A DNA stretch of 64,000 bases from Chengkuizengella axinellae (lineage in GTDB: Bacteria; Bacillota; Bacilli; Paenibacillales; KCTC-33759): the NCBI RefSeq assembly GCF_030730905.1, contig NZ_JAVAMP010000004.1, positions 1-64,000 on the forward strand, in the 5' to 3' direction. Within the stretch, counting starts at the first letter, position 1; the number at the start of each line of letters is the position of its first letter. Below the pieces are notes generated by a model. The model saw nothing but the letters and a program-made list of their open reading frames with translations, was not told the DNA's origin and did no database searches. The position numbers and the translations under genes were made by a program. Positions 46,170 through 55,175 of this stretch are shown here, piece by piece.

Positions 46170-47042
46170 TTAATTTGGGACAAATCCCAACAACATTTCA
46201 CGAATAAGCTTGGACGCAACAATAGGTGTTTGTTCAGTTGGATCATATATAGGAGCCACTTCTACTACGTCTGCTCCAACGACTTGTACACTGGATCTGG
46301 ATATTTCATGGATAGCTGCAATTAGTTCTTTAGAAGTGATTCCACCCGCTTCAGCTGTTCCAGTTCCAGGTGCGGCTGATGGATCCAAAACATCAATATC
46401 TATAGTTACATACACAGGTCTTCCTGATAAACTAGGCAGCGTTTTTTTCAATGGCTCCAATACTTCAAATGGATGAAAATTCACATGTTCTCTTCCAAAT
46501 GCAAATTCCTCACGACTTCCTGAGCGAATACCATATTGATAAATGTTGTGCCCTCCCATAAGTTCCACAGCTTTTCTTACTGGAGTAGAATGAGAAAGAA
46601 CTTCCCCTTCATACTGCTCACGCAAATCAGCATGTGCATCGATATGTATAAGAGCTAGATCAGGATACTTACTGTACATTTGACGAATTATAGGCCAAGT
46701 AACTAAATGCTCTCCACCTAAACCAATAGGGAACTTTCCGTCCTTTAGCAATCCTCTTACATACTCGTCAATCATATCCAAACTGCGCGCTGCATTGCCA
46801 AACGGAAGCATTAAATCTCCTGCATCAAAATAAATCATATCTTCGATGGATTTATCCAAATATGGACTATATTCCTCCAACCCAATCGATGCTTCGCGAA
46901 TTCTTGCTGGTCCAAATCTAGAGCCGGGTCTAAAACTCACTGTAAAATCCATTGGCATTCCGTATATTACTGCACGAGCATGATCATAATCGTTAGAGCT
47001 GTTAATAAACACTTTTCCAGAATAAGCTTCATTTAAGAGCAT
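46170..47042 (-). CDS. speB: agmatinase (SpeB, ureohydrolase family)
   Basis: It hydrolyses agmatine to putrescine and urea with a dinuclear manganese centre. Metal ligands are in LGGEHLVTWP, HIDAHADLRE and DIDVLDPSAAPGTGT. I start it at ATG 47042, eight bases after GGAAG, giving 290 residues, exactly the Bacillus length. It lies after speE, so both steps to spermidine (putrescine supply and aminopropyl transfer) are in one operon. Confidence 0.95.
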   Translation of the reverse strand: MLLNEAYSGKVFINSSNDYDHARAVIYGMPMDFTVSFRPGSRFGPARIREASIGLEEYSPYLDKSIEDMIYFDAGDLMLPFGNAARSLDMIDEYVRGLLKDGKFPIGLGGEHLVTWPIIRQMYSKYPDLALIHIDAHADLREQYEGEVLSHSTPVRKAVELMGGHNIYQYGIRSGSREEFAFGREHVNFHPFEVLEPLKKTLPSLSGRPVYVTIDIDVLDPSAAPGTGTAEAGGITSKELIAAIHEISRSSVQVVGADVVEVAPIYDPTEQTPIVASKLIREMLLGFVPN

Positions 47043-47097
47043 GAAAAACACTTCCTTCATTTCATCTATTTCACTGTTATATTAATTCATTAATTTC

Positions 47098-47934
47098 TTA
47101 CTTTTTAGGATTCACTAAATCTTCTACAAACTTTGGCAGTGCAAAAGCTGCTTTGTGTAATCTCGGTGTATAATATTTTGTTGGTAATTCAGGGATATTA
47201 GTTTCATCCACATTTAACGGATCCACCGTTTTACTACCCATTGTAAATGTCCACAACCCACTTGGATATGTAGGAATATTGGCTTGATATACTCTTACAA
47301 TTGGGAAAATCTCTTTTACATCTTGATTTACTTTTTGCAATAAATCTCCTTTGAACCATGGGTTGTCTGTTTGCGCAACAAAAATGCCGTCCTCTTTCAA
47401 CGCATCATAAATCCCTTTATAAAAACCTTTTTCAAATAATTGAACTGCTGGTCCTACAGGCTCAGTAGAATCTACCATGATGACATCATACGTATTTTTA
47501 TTTTCATGAATATGCATATAACCATCATTCACGATAACTTCTACTCTTGGGTTTTCTAATTCCCCTGCGATTTCAGGTAAGAACTTTTTTGAGTATTCAA
47601 TTACTTTTCCATCAATTTCAACCAATACTGCCTTCTCTACTTCCGGATGCTTTAATACCTCACGAATAACACCACCATCTCCACCACCAACAACAAGTAC
47701 ATGTTTCGGGTTTGGATGTGAATGTAAAACTGGATGTGCAACCATCTCATGATAAACAAATTCATCTTTTACTGTTGTCATTACCATGCCGTCTAACACT
47801 AACATGCGTCCAAATTCAAGTGTATCTATAATCGCCAAGTGTTGAAAATCTGTCTGTTCCTCCACTAGGGTTTTTGTAATTTTCGCAGTGATACCAAAAT
47901 GGTCTGTCTGCTTTTCTGTATACCATAATTCCAT
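47098..47934 (-). CDS. speE: spermidine synthase
   Basis: It transfers the aminopropyl group of decarboxylated S-adenosylmethionine to putrescine. The [14 protein letters not shown] nucleotide loop, [17 protein letters not shown] and [11 protein letters not shown] motif (catalytic Asp) are intact. I start it at ATG 47934 ([10 protein letters not shown]) with AAGGA nine bases upstream; 278 residues. It shares a divergent gap with pbpG. Confidence 0.96.
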   Translation of the reverse strand: MELWYTEKQTDHFGITAKITKTLVEEQTDFQHLAIIDTLEFGRMLVLDGMVMTTVKDEFVYHEMVAHPVLHSHPNPKHVLVVGGGDGGVIREVLKHPEVEKAVLVEIDGKVIEYSKKFLPEIAGELENPRVEVIVNDGYMHIHENKNTYDVIMVDSTEPVGPAVQLFEKGFYKGIYDALKEDGIFVAQTDNPWFKGDLLQKVNQDVKEIFPIVRVYQANIPTYPSGLWTFTMGSKTVDPLNVDETNIPELPTKYYTPRLHKAAFALPKFVEDLVNPKK

Positions 47935-48148
47935 CTGTTTTGTTCCTTCTTTCTCACACAATATTTTCATTCTAGATTGTATTATAGTTTATCCTTTTTA
48001 AAAAGCAACAAATTATCCACTTTTCGCTAATATTCATGAATCAACTGAATAGTTTATGTTAAGTTTTTCCATACTAGATAGTAATAGAAGTTCGTCATCT
48101 AATTTCATTTCCACAATATATGAACAACGTAGAAAGGAGCGAATTCAA

Positions 48149-50161
48149 TTGATTAAAAAAATGGTATCATTGCTTTTCTCATTATTTATCGTTTGTGCGA
48201 TTAGCTTGGGTGTATTCCTATTATATCTACGAACTCAAGCACTGCCAGCTACAAATGTGCCTCAAACCTCTCATATCTATGACCTGCAGGGAGAAATCAT
48301 AGACAGCTTTTATACTGGTGAAAATCGTGAAATTATATCTCTTGATGACGTATCCACCTACGTCATTCAAGCAACCCTTGCTGTGGAAGACCATCGATAT
48401 TTTGATCATTTTGGTTTTGACTTAAAAGGGGTAACACGTGCAGCCATCGTTAATTTACAAAACATGGATAGAGGTCAAGGAGCAAGCACCATCACACAGC
48501 AGCTTGCAAGAAATCTATATTTAACACATGAAAAAACATGGACAAGAAAATTGAAAGAAGCTATATATACAATTCAACTTGAGATGCAGTACAGCAAAAG
48601 AGAGATATTAGAGCTTTATTTGAATGAAATTTATTATGGACATGCAGCATATGGAATTCAAGCGGCAGCTCAGCATTTTTTCAGTAAGGATGCAAAGGAT
48701 TTAAATCTAGCTGAAAGTGCAATTATCGCTGGTATCCCTAAGGGACCCGCTTACTATTCTCCTTTTTTGGATTTTGAAAACTCAAAAAACAGACAATATG
48801 ATGTATTACAAGCCATGGTTAAGTCAGGATTAATTACGGAAAATGAGGCTAAGACAGCTTACGAAGAAGAATTAATTTTTAACTCTAATAAAAAAACGAG
48901 CAAAGCCTTTGCTCCTTATTTTGTGGATTATATTCGTCAACATGCCATCGATAAACTAAATATATCCGAAGAAGCCTTTAATCAAGGTGGATATCAAATT
49001 TATACAACTCTAGATGCCAATGCTCAAAAAATAGCGGAGGAAGTCATTGCAGAAAAAATGGAAGAGGAGGAAGAATTGCAGGTCGCATTAATTTCCATCG
49101 ATCCGAGAAACGGATATGTAAAAGCCATGGTAGGTGGCTCTGATTATGAAAAAAATCAATACAATCGAGTATTTGCAAATACAAGACAACCAGGGTCCGC
49201 TTTTAAACCAGTTTTATATTTAACTGCCCTGCAGTCTAATGAACTTACCGCCGCTTCACAATTCAAAAGTGAACCTACAGCATTCACATATGATGATGGA
49301 AAAAAATTCTATATGCCTAGCAACTTTGGAGATAAATATCCAAATGACTATATAGATCTTCGTCAAGCCATCTCACAATCTGATAATATTTATGCAGTCC
49401 ATACGATCATGCAGGTAGGTGCTGAAGAGGTGATTAATACTGCACGCACTTTGGGAATCACAAGTTCCATGCAGCCATTGCCATCCTTAGCATTAGGAAC
49501 TTATCCTGTCAGTCCTTTTGAAATGGCTTATGCTTTTGGTACAATTGCCAATCAAGGAGTAAGAGCAGAACCCATTGCTATTCTTCAAATAGAGGATACA
49601 TTCGGCAATGTCCTTTATACAGATGAGTCTTCAACTATGCAGGTGATTGATCCTACATATACTTATATCATGACCAATTTGATGAAGGGAATCTTTGATC
49701 CAGGCGGAACAGGCCACCGAGTTTCATACATATTAAATAGACCTGTAGCTGCAAAAACAGGAACTACAAACACGGATGCGTGGATGGTTGGGTTTACTCC
49801 TGAGTTATCCACAGCGGTTTGGGTTGGGTATGATAAAGATTTAACCATTAGCCCAGTAGAATCAATGCTTGCCTCACCTATTTTTGCAGAATATACGGAG
49901 CGAGCTTTGGAGGCGATCCCACCGAAGTTGTTCCCTGTTCCTGACGATGTAGTCAGCGTATATATTGATGCAGAAACCGGACTATTAGCCACATCTGAAT
50001 GTCCAAATTCTCGCTTAGAAACGTTTGCAAAAGGAACAGAACCTACACAATATTGCTCTGTGCATCTGAATCATGACGATGATCCTGAACCTATTCAAAA
50101 GGAGGCAGAGACAGAGGAATCTTCCTGGTGGGGTGATCTGAAACGCTGGTGGAACAACTAG
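48149..50161 (+). CDS. pbpG: class A penicillin-binding protein (PBP2d/PbpG-like)
   Basis: This bifunctional peptidoglycan polymerase has a membrane anchor (MVSLLFSLFIVCAISLGVFL), a GT51 glycosyltransferase domain (VEDHRYFDHFGFD; QGASTITQQLARN) at about 50-230 and a transpeptidase domain with SAFKP, SDN and KTGTT boxes at about 310-610. The acidic tail ends in WWGDLKRWW. I start it at TTG 48149, nine bases after AAAGGAG; the frame from 48056 runs through the divergent promoter region. 670 residues. In Bacillus, ywhE/pbpG stands next to speE too and acts in spore wall synthesis. Confidence 0.94.
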   Translation: MIKKMVSLLFSLFIVCAISLGVFLLYLRTQALPATNVPQTSHIYDLQGEIIDSFYTGENREIISLDDVSTYVIQATLAVEDHRYFDHFGFDLKGVTRAAIVNLQNMDRGQGASTITQQLARNLYLTHEKTWTRKLKEAIYTIQLEMQYSKREILELYLNEIYYGHAAYGIQAAAQHFFSKDAKDLNLAESAIIAGIPKGPAYYSPFLDFENSKNRQYDVLQAMVKSGLITENEAKTAYEEELIFNSNKKTSKAFAPYFVDYIRQHAIDKLNISEEAFNQGGYQIYTTLDANAQKIAEEVIAEKMEEEEELQVALISIDPRNGYVKAMVGGSDYEKNQYNRVFANTRQPGSAFKPVLYLTALQSNELTAASQFKSEPTAFTYDDGKKFYMPSNFGDKYPNDYIDLRQAISQSDNIYAVHTIMQVGAEEVINTARTLGITSSMQPLPSLALGTYPVSPFEMAYAFGTIANQGVRAEPIAILQIEDTFGNVLYTDESSTMQVIDPTYTYIMTNLMKGIFDPGGTGHRVSYILNRPVAAKTGTTNTDAWMVGFTPELSTAVWVGYDKDLTISPVESMLASPIFAEYTERALEAIPPKLFPVPDDVVSVYIDAETGLLATSECPNSRLETFAKGTEPTQYCSVHLNHDDDPEPIQKEAETEESSWWGDLKRWWNN

Positions 50162-50170
50162 TATTATTTA

Positions 50171-50475
50171 CCCACAAAAGTGAAGTGAAGCTAAAGAAGT
50201 GTATTCCTATTACTTTTGCGGGGCCCTGATTGAAATAAGATCAAAAAGTGAAGTGAAGCTAAAGAAGTATAGCCCTAGTACTTTTGCGGGGCTGATTGAA
50301 ATTAAGATCAAAAAGTGAAGTGAAGCTAAAGAAGTATATTCCTATTACTTTTGCGGGGCCCTGATTGAAATAAGATCAAAAAAGTGAAGTGAAGCTAAAG
50401 AAGCGGAATCCGATTACTTTTGCGGGACCCAGAACTAAAACCCCAAAAAGTGAAGCCAAGCTAAAGTAGTGTAAT
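50171..50475 (+). repeat. 68-bp tandem repeat, four full units and one partial
   Basis: Units begin with AAAAGTGAAGTGAAGCTAAA at 50176, 50244, 50311, 50380 and (as AAAAGTGAAGCCAAGCTAAA) 50446, a period of 66-69. Each unit contains ACTTTTGCGGGG, which pairs with the opening AAAAGT, then CCCTGATTGAAATAAGATCA. The block follows the pbpG stop codon directly. The same family stands inverted at 43.7-43.9 kb. Confidence 0.88.
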
Positions 50476-50483
50476 CTTAGCTT

Positions 50484-50677
50484 TCAGCACAGGAAGTGCT
50501 GATCCTACGTTAGACTTGTACAGGATGTACTGATCCATCGTAGCTGGCTCATGAATGAGCTAGTGCAGGAATGCCAGTTCGTGGGTGAACTGGTGTCAGA
50601 ATGATCACATGGAAGTGATTGAATAGGATTGACCCATAGGAAGTGGCAGTTAATGACGGCGCATAGTGACTATGAGC
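50484..50677. repeat. array of small hairpins with different stems
   Basis: At least five short inverted repeats follow one another: TCAGCAC/GTGCTGA (50484-50502), GCTCAT/ATGAGC (50547-50560), CCAGTTC/GAACTGG (50574-50593), ATCAC/GTGAT (50604-50619) and CATAG/CTATG (50662-50674), with a weaker GTAC/GTAC at 50518-50530. Loops are 2-6 bases. Stems differ in sequence while the spacers are alike (AGGAA, AGGAT, GGAA, GATCC). No reading frame is seen. A related CTCATACATGAG stretch occurs in the left repeat block. Confidence 0.7.
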
Positions 50678-50679
50678 AG

Positions 50680-51414
50680 TTAAAACTCTCTCTTTATTTC
50701 TATCGTAAACTTATACCGATCCGCACGATAAGCCGATATTACAAATTCTAACGGGGTTTTATCTTCTAAAAAGGTTTGCTGCTGCATTAGCAACATCGGT
50801 GCCCCTTTAGAAATTTTCAAATAAACAGATTCGAATTCTGAAGCAATAGTAGATTCTATTGTCTGTATTCCATCTTGAATTTTATAGTTATATTGTTTTT
50901 CAATATATTGATATAATGATTGCTGTTCCATTTGTTCTTGCGTTAAATTAGGTATGAGCTGTGCTGACATATAAACGGTTTCAATGGCAACTGGGTCTTG
51001 ATCCGCTAAACGAACACGTTTTATTTCATATACAGGGTCATTCTCTTCGATTTTTAAAAAACCAGCTACTTCATCGAAAGCTGGAATAATTTCAAATTGA
51101 ATCCACCTACTGCTAGGTTCATACCCTTCTTTTTTCATATCCTCTGTAAAACTAGTTAGCTTTCCGACAAATTTATGCTCCAGCTTCTTATTTGATACAA
51201 AGGTACCTTTCCCTTTATGTCTATATAAATAACCTTCATTCACAAGATTATTAATAGCTTGTCGCACCGTCATACGACTGATATCATATTGCTCCGCAAA
51301 TTGACGTTCAGAAGGAATCGCCTCGCCTGCTTGCATATCTCCGTTATCTATATTTAATTTTATTAATTCTGCTAATTGATAATAAATCGGTAGTGGAGAG
51401 TTTTTATTAATCAT
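50680..51414 (-). CDS. nagR: GntR/HutC-family repressor of N-acetylglucosamine use (NagR/YvoA)
   Basis: The 244-residue regulator has a winged-helix domain (PSERQFAEQYDISRMTVRQAINNL) at about 8-70 and a UTRA effector domain at about 90-240 that in relatives binds glucosamine-6-phosphate or GlcNAc-6-phosphate. It lies 33 bases after nagB, on the same strand, so they form an operon, probably self-controlled through the operator at 52.25 kb. Confidence 0.9.
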   Translation of the reverse strand: MINKNSPLPIYYQLAELIKLNIDNGDMQAGEAIPSERQFAEQYDISRMTVRQAINNLVNEGYLYRHKGKGTFVSNKKLEHKFVGKLTSFTEDMKKEGYEPSSRWIQFEIIPAFDEVAGFLKIEENDPVYEIKRVRLADQDPVAIETVYMSAQLIPNLTQEQMEQQSLYQYIEKQYNYKIQDGIQTIESTIASEFESVYLKISKGAPMLLMQQQTFLEDKTPLEFVISAYRADRYKFTIEIKREF

Positions 51415-51447
51415 CTCAAAGATTCCTTTCTTACATTCAAAGACATT

Positions 51448-52191
51448 TTAAATATAACTTAAAGCCAAGGATAGCGCCTCCTCGTCTGCAATCACAGTCA
51501 CATTGGGATGCAGTTGTAAAATAGAAGCCGGAAATTGCTGACTTACTTCCCCTTGTAACAATTTGTGTATAGCTACACTTTTTTGTCCTCCAGAAGCCAG
51601 TAATAAAATTTCTTTGCTTTTCATAATAGACTGAATCCCCATCGTAATCGCATGTGTTGGCACTTCATTCATATGATTAAAAAAATGTTTATTCGCTTGA
51701 CGAGTAGATTCAGTTAGTCTGACAACATGTACTTTTGAACCAAATGGAGTTCCAGGTTCATTAAACCCAATATGCCCATTTTGCCCTATGCCTAAAATTT
51801 GCAGATCGATCCCACCGGAGTCCTGTATTAATTGGTCGTAACGAATACACTCCTCTTGCAATGAAACTGCATTCCCGTTTGGCAAATGTATATTTGATTT
51901 CAAAGTATTTATATGATTGAACAAACTCTTGTTCATGTAATAACGATAACTATTGGGATGCTCTTCCGATAATCCTACATACTCATCTAAATTAAAGGAT
52001 GTTACGCGTCGATAACTCGTATTATTATGCTGAAAATCCGTCACCATGTTTTTATATAAACCTAGTGGGGTCCCCCCAGTAGCCAATCCTAAACGTATTT
52101 TGGAATTAGCTTTCACCTTTTCAATAATATACTCTGCTGCTTTTTCACTCATTTCATTATAATCCCTTACTTTAATAACTTCCACTTTCAT
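51448..52191 (-). CDS. nagB: glucosamine-6-phosphate deaminase
   Basis: It converts glucosamine-6-phosphate to fructose-6-phosphate and ammonia. GLATGGTPLGLY, FNLDEYVGL (catalytic Asp) and GIGQNGHIGFNEPG are intact; 247 residues is close to Bacillus NagB. ATG 52191 has AAGGAGAGG just upstream at short spacing; GTG 52185, two codons in, has better spacing and could be the true start. No nagA gene is in the window. Confidence 0.94.
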   Translation of the reverse strand: MKVEVIKVRDYNEMSEKAAEYIIEKVKANSKIRLGLATGGTPLGLYKNMVTDFQHNNTSYRRVTSFNLDEYVGLSEEHPNSYRYYMNKSLFNHINTLKSNIHLPNGNAVSLQEECIRYDQLIQDSGGIDLQILGIGQNGHIGFNEPGTPFGSKVHVVRLTESTRQANKHFFNHMNEVPTHAITMGIQSIMKSKEILLLASGGQKSVAIHKLLQGEVSQQFPASILQLHPNVTVIADEEALSLALSYI

Positions 52192-52245
52192 CCTCTCCTT
52201 TTAGATAAAAATCATGATTTTCTTCATCATACAATATAGAATTCT

Positions 52246-52261
52246 AGTTGTCTATACAAGT
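52246..52261. promoter_or_regulatory. probable NagR operator upstream of nagB
   Basis: AGTTGTCTATACAAGT contains the near-palindrome TTGTCTATACAA (52248-52259), about 55 bases before the nagB start. HutC-type regulators bind such 12-bp sites. The sequence resembles the known dre sites of Bacillus NagR (TTG-TATAGA core on the other strand). Binding is inferred. Confidence 0.6.
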
Positions 52262-52313
52262 TAATATAAATAGATGTTTTACCTTCTTTACACTATATAG
52301 TGGCAAACGTATG

Positions 52314-52340
52314 ACAAAAAGAGTCTCATTTCTGAGACTC
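52314..52340 (-). terminator. terminator downstream of ywhD
   Basis: GAGTCTC and GAGACTC pair around AGAAAT on the minus strand, followed by TTTTTG. It separates ywhD from nagB. The short open frame at 52244-52432 overlaps this hairpin and is not accepted as a gene. Confidence 0.75.
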
Positions 52341-52472
52341 CTAATTAGGATTCTGAACCAAGCTTTAGATGATTTTGAATAATCACCATTGTTAATTCGA
52401 TTAGCAATTCTTTTAAAAATCTTTTTCTTCATTCAATTTCAAATTATACAGCTTATTTAGGTTTACTCCACC

Positions 52473-52994
52473 TTATTTTTCACTTTTCAAACCTTCCTTC
52501 AGTTCATCCTTTGAGTTTTCCCACCACTCTTCATTGTGCTCAATCAAAGCTGTGCGCAAAGCTGTTTTTTCTGTATCATCAATTCCATCGAGGATAAATT
52601 TGCGTTTTAGCGCTTTATCCATCTTATTCACGTGATCGGCGAGAATCTTCCATCCTCTTTTAGCTTCTTCATCAATCAGCATCTCACAAACTGTAGCTCC
52701 TGCATAATAGGAATTACCCTCTTCATCACGATCTACTGCAACCCATGCAATCCAACACGTTCTTCCATTTGGCACATCAGCTTTATCTGTAAGAAATTTG
52801 ATCCCTTTCTCAACCTTGCTCTTTGCATGAAGGGTACCGACATCTATATAGGCTTTATCACCGTCTATAATTAAACCGGACAACTGACTCAAATTGATTG
52901 TACCCGCTCCAAAACCTTTGTGTTCTTTATTGCTTACAACATTTAAGGACAAGTTCTTTTTCCCTTTTTTATCAAAATCCATTCTATTAAACAC
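52473..52994 (-). CDS. ywhD: YwhD family protein
   Basis: The 173-residue soluble protein is of unknown function. Features match YwhD of Bacillus: NLSQLSGLIIDGDKAYIDVG, CWIAWVAVDRDEEG and GWKILADHVNKMDKALKRK. In Bacillus the gene also lies close to pbpG, speE and speB; here nagB-nagR and the repeats have come between. Confidence 0.88.
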   Translation of the reverse strand: MFNRMDFDKKGKKNLSLNVVSNKEHKGFGAGTINLSQLSGLIIDGDKAYIDVGTLHAKSKVEKGIKFLTDKADVPNGRTCWIAWVAVDRDEEGNSYYAGATVCEMLIDEEAKRGWKILADHVNKMDKALKRKFILDGIDDTEKTALRTALIEHNEEWWENSKDELKEGLKSEK

Positions 52995-53162
52995 CGCCTA
53001 TTCTTCTCTAAAAGTTACCTTCATTTAAGCATACAAAAAATACACAATAGAAACAAACTTTTTTCTTGAATTTGTACGAACACCCAGCATATACATAAAC
53101 ATGTACCCCTTTTCAAAGAAAATATCATTACATAGCGTAAAAGAAATACGAGGTGAAAAGAC

Positions 53163-55166
53163 TTGATCCATATTGTTCGATTTTTAGGGTATTTTTTGCT
53201 TCCGGCTTTTTGTTTACTGCTTTTCTATTTCATATTTTTTAGTCAAAGTAATCTAAGCACCTTACAAGTGGATAGCAACAAAAGCTATTTTGAAGAGGAA
53301 GACACAATTAGCGCTAACGGAGCGTCTACTCAATTGGAGCAGTTATCTACATTAGAATACTCAGAACCACTTAGTCAACGAATCGTAGATTACAACATTG
53401 ATGTTGAACTTGATGATAAAGAGAACCAGCTTATAGGATCCCAAACATTAACTTGGGTCAATCCAGGTAAAAAACCCGTGCAAGAATTATTTTTCCATTT
53501 ATACCCCAATGCATTTCAATCCAAAAAAACAAGCTTCATTGTAGAATCTGGTGGCAGCCTACGAGATGACAATATGAAAAAAAACAGCTATGGAGAGATG
53601 ATGATACACAAATTGTGGACAAACAATGGAAAAGAACTATCTCAAAACACTTATTTTATTAGACCTGATGATGGAAATCCTCACGATTTCACATTAATGG
53701 GAGTAAAACTTCCTGAGCCAGTATTGCCTGGAAAACAAATCACTTTAAATATGACCTTTTCAGTCCAAATGCCATATGTTTTTGCAAGAATGGGATATGT
53801 AGAAGACTTTTTTATGGCAGGACAATGGTTTCCGAAGGTTGCAGTCTATGAATTAAAAGGAATGCGTGGTCGAGAAGATGAAGGCTGGAACTTGCATCAA
53901 TACCATGGGAATTCAGAATTTTATGCTAATTTTGGAACTTACGATGTGTTAATCAAAGTTCCATCAAAATATATTGTAGCTGGGTCAGGAACACTGGCAG
54001 GCATGCACGAATCTGACAATATGAAAACCTATCACTTTAGAGCTGCTGATGTTCATGATTTTGCTTGGTCTGCTTCCCCCCATTTCATTGTTGAAGAGGA
54101 AGTATTTCACTTAGAAAACGCGAATAATGTCAAAATTAAATTATATTTAGATCCGCTCCATAGTGAGTTAAAACGAAGATATTTCTATGCCGCAAAAGCA
54201 GCCCTAGAGAATTTTACTAAGTGGTATGGGGACTATCCATATGATACTTTATCCATCGTTGTTCCTCCTCAAGGAGGAAATGGAGCTGGCGGGATGGAGT
54301 ACCCAACGCTAGTTACAGCATGGGCAGCTGCAGACAAAGAGCCTGACAGTTCATTAGAGAGAGTGATTATACATGAGATAGGACATCAATACTGGTACGG
54401 CATGGTTGCTTCTAATGAATTTGAAGAAGCTTGGTTAGATGAGGGATTCACCTCCTATGCTGAAGATAAGGTCATGGAAAAAGAATATGGCATACGATCA
54501 AAAACTTATTTCGAAGCTAGTTATATCACTTCACCCGCAGCGCTTAAACAAAATGCGTGGGATTATAAATACAAGAATGAATATGCTCAGAACGTTTATG
54601 TGAGAGGAAAATTAGTTTTAAATGACATTGAAAATATCATAGGAAAAAATCAGATGGATCATGTATTAAAAACATACTTTCAACAATGGAAATTCAAACA
54701 CCCGTCCACTGAAGATTTTCAAGCTGTGTTAGAAGAAGTGACGAACCAATCATGGGCAGATTACTTCCATGAATTTATATATGGAGATAAGATGGTAGAT
54801 TATGCGATTGAATCGCTTCAAATTAATGAAATAAGCAATCCAGAAGAACCACCACTATATGAACATAAAGTAACGATTAACAGAAACGGTGCAATACATT
54901 ACGAGCCAGTATCCATTTTGTTTTCCTTTTCGGATGGCACTTTCATTGAAAAAGAATGGGAAGGAACTGATAAAAACAAACACTTTGACTTCATACATCC
55001 ATCCACTTTAAGCTGGGCTGCCATTGACCCTGATCATACCATCATTTTAGAAAACCAACATATCAACAATTTCATAAATACATCTGTAAAATCTGATGCA
55101 AAAATAAGATGGAATCTATTATTGACCGATTGGATAGAGTCTGTAATAAACTCCATCATATGGTGA
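53163..55166 (+). CDS. membrane-anchored M1 family metallopeptidase
   Basis: The protein has 667 residues. One N-terminal membrane segment (GYFLLPAFCLLLFYFIFFSQ) leaves the enzyme outside the cell. A beta-rich N-domain (about 60-310) precedes the peptidase domain with GGMEYPTLV (exopeptidase-type loop), HEIGHQYWYG and the third zinc ligand Glu in EAWLDEGFTSY, 18 residues on. The start is TTG 53163 with GAGGTGA upstream. The next gene follows after nine bases. Confidence 0.92.
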   Translation: MIHIVRFLGYFLLPAFCLLLFYFIFFSQSNLSTLQVDSNKSYFEEEDTISANGASTQLEQLSTLEYSEPLSQRIVDYNIDVELDDKENQLIGSQTLTWVNPGKKPVQELFFHLYPNAFQSKKTSFIVESGGSLRDDNMKKNSYGEMMIHKLWTNNGKELSQNTYFIRPDDGNPHDFTLMGVKLPEPVLPGKQITLNMTFSVQMPYVFARMGYVEDFFMAGQWFPKVAVYELKGMRGREDEGWNLHQYHGNSEFYANFGTYDVLIKVPSKYIVAGSGTLAGMHESDNMKTYHFRAADVHDFAWSASPHFIVEEEVFHLENANNVKIKLYLDPLHSELKRRYFYAAKAALENFTKWYGDYPYDTLSIVVPPQGGNGAGGMEYPTLVTAWAAADKEPDSSLERVIIHEIGHQYWYGMVASNEFEEAWLDEGFTSYAEDKVMEKEYGIRSKTYFEASYITSPAALKQNAWDYKYKNEYAQNVYVRGKLVLNDIENIIGKNQMDHVLKTYFQQWKFKHPSTEDFQAVLEEVTNQSWADYFHEFIYGDKMVDYAIESLQINEISNPEEPPLYEHKVTINRNGAIHYEPVSILFSFSDGTFIEKEWEGTDKNKHFDFIHPSTLSWAAIDPDHTIILENQHINNFINTSVKSDAKIRWNLLLTDWIESVINSIIW

Positions 55167-55175
55167 GGTGAAGTC

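Noticed and set aside
50171-50677. CRISPR array
   Set aside because: The 68-bp units are near-identical over their whole length with no short repeat and variable spacer pattern, and no cas gene is in the window. The hairpin part has varied stems, not fixed repeats.
43580-50677. Composite transposon or genomic island around argS-pbpG
   Set aside because: The inverted repeat blocks suggest it, but there is no transposase or integrase and the enclosed genes are housekeeping with Bacillus-like order.
52244-52432. 62-codon frame between ywhD and nagB
   Set aside because: It covers the ywhD terminator and the NagR operator and has no family features.
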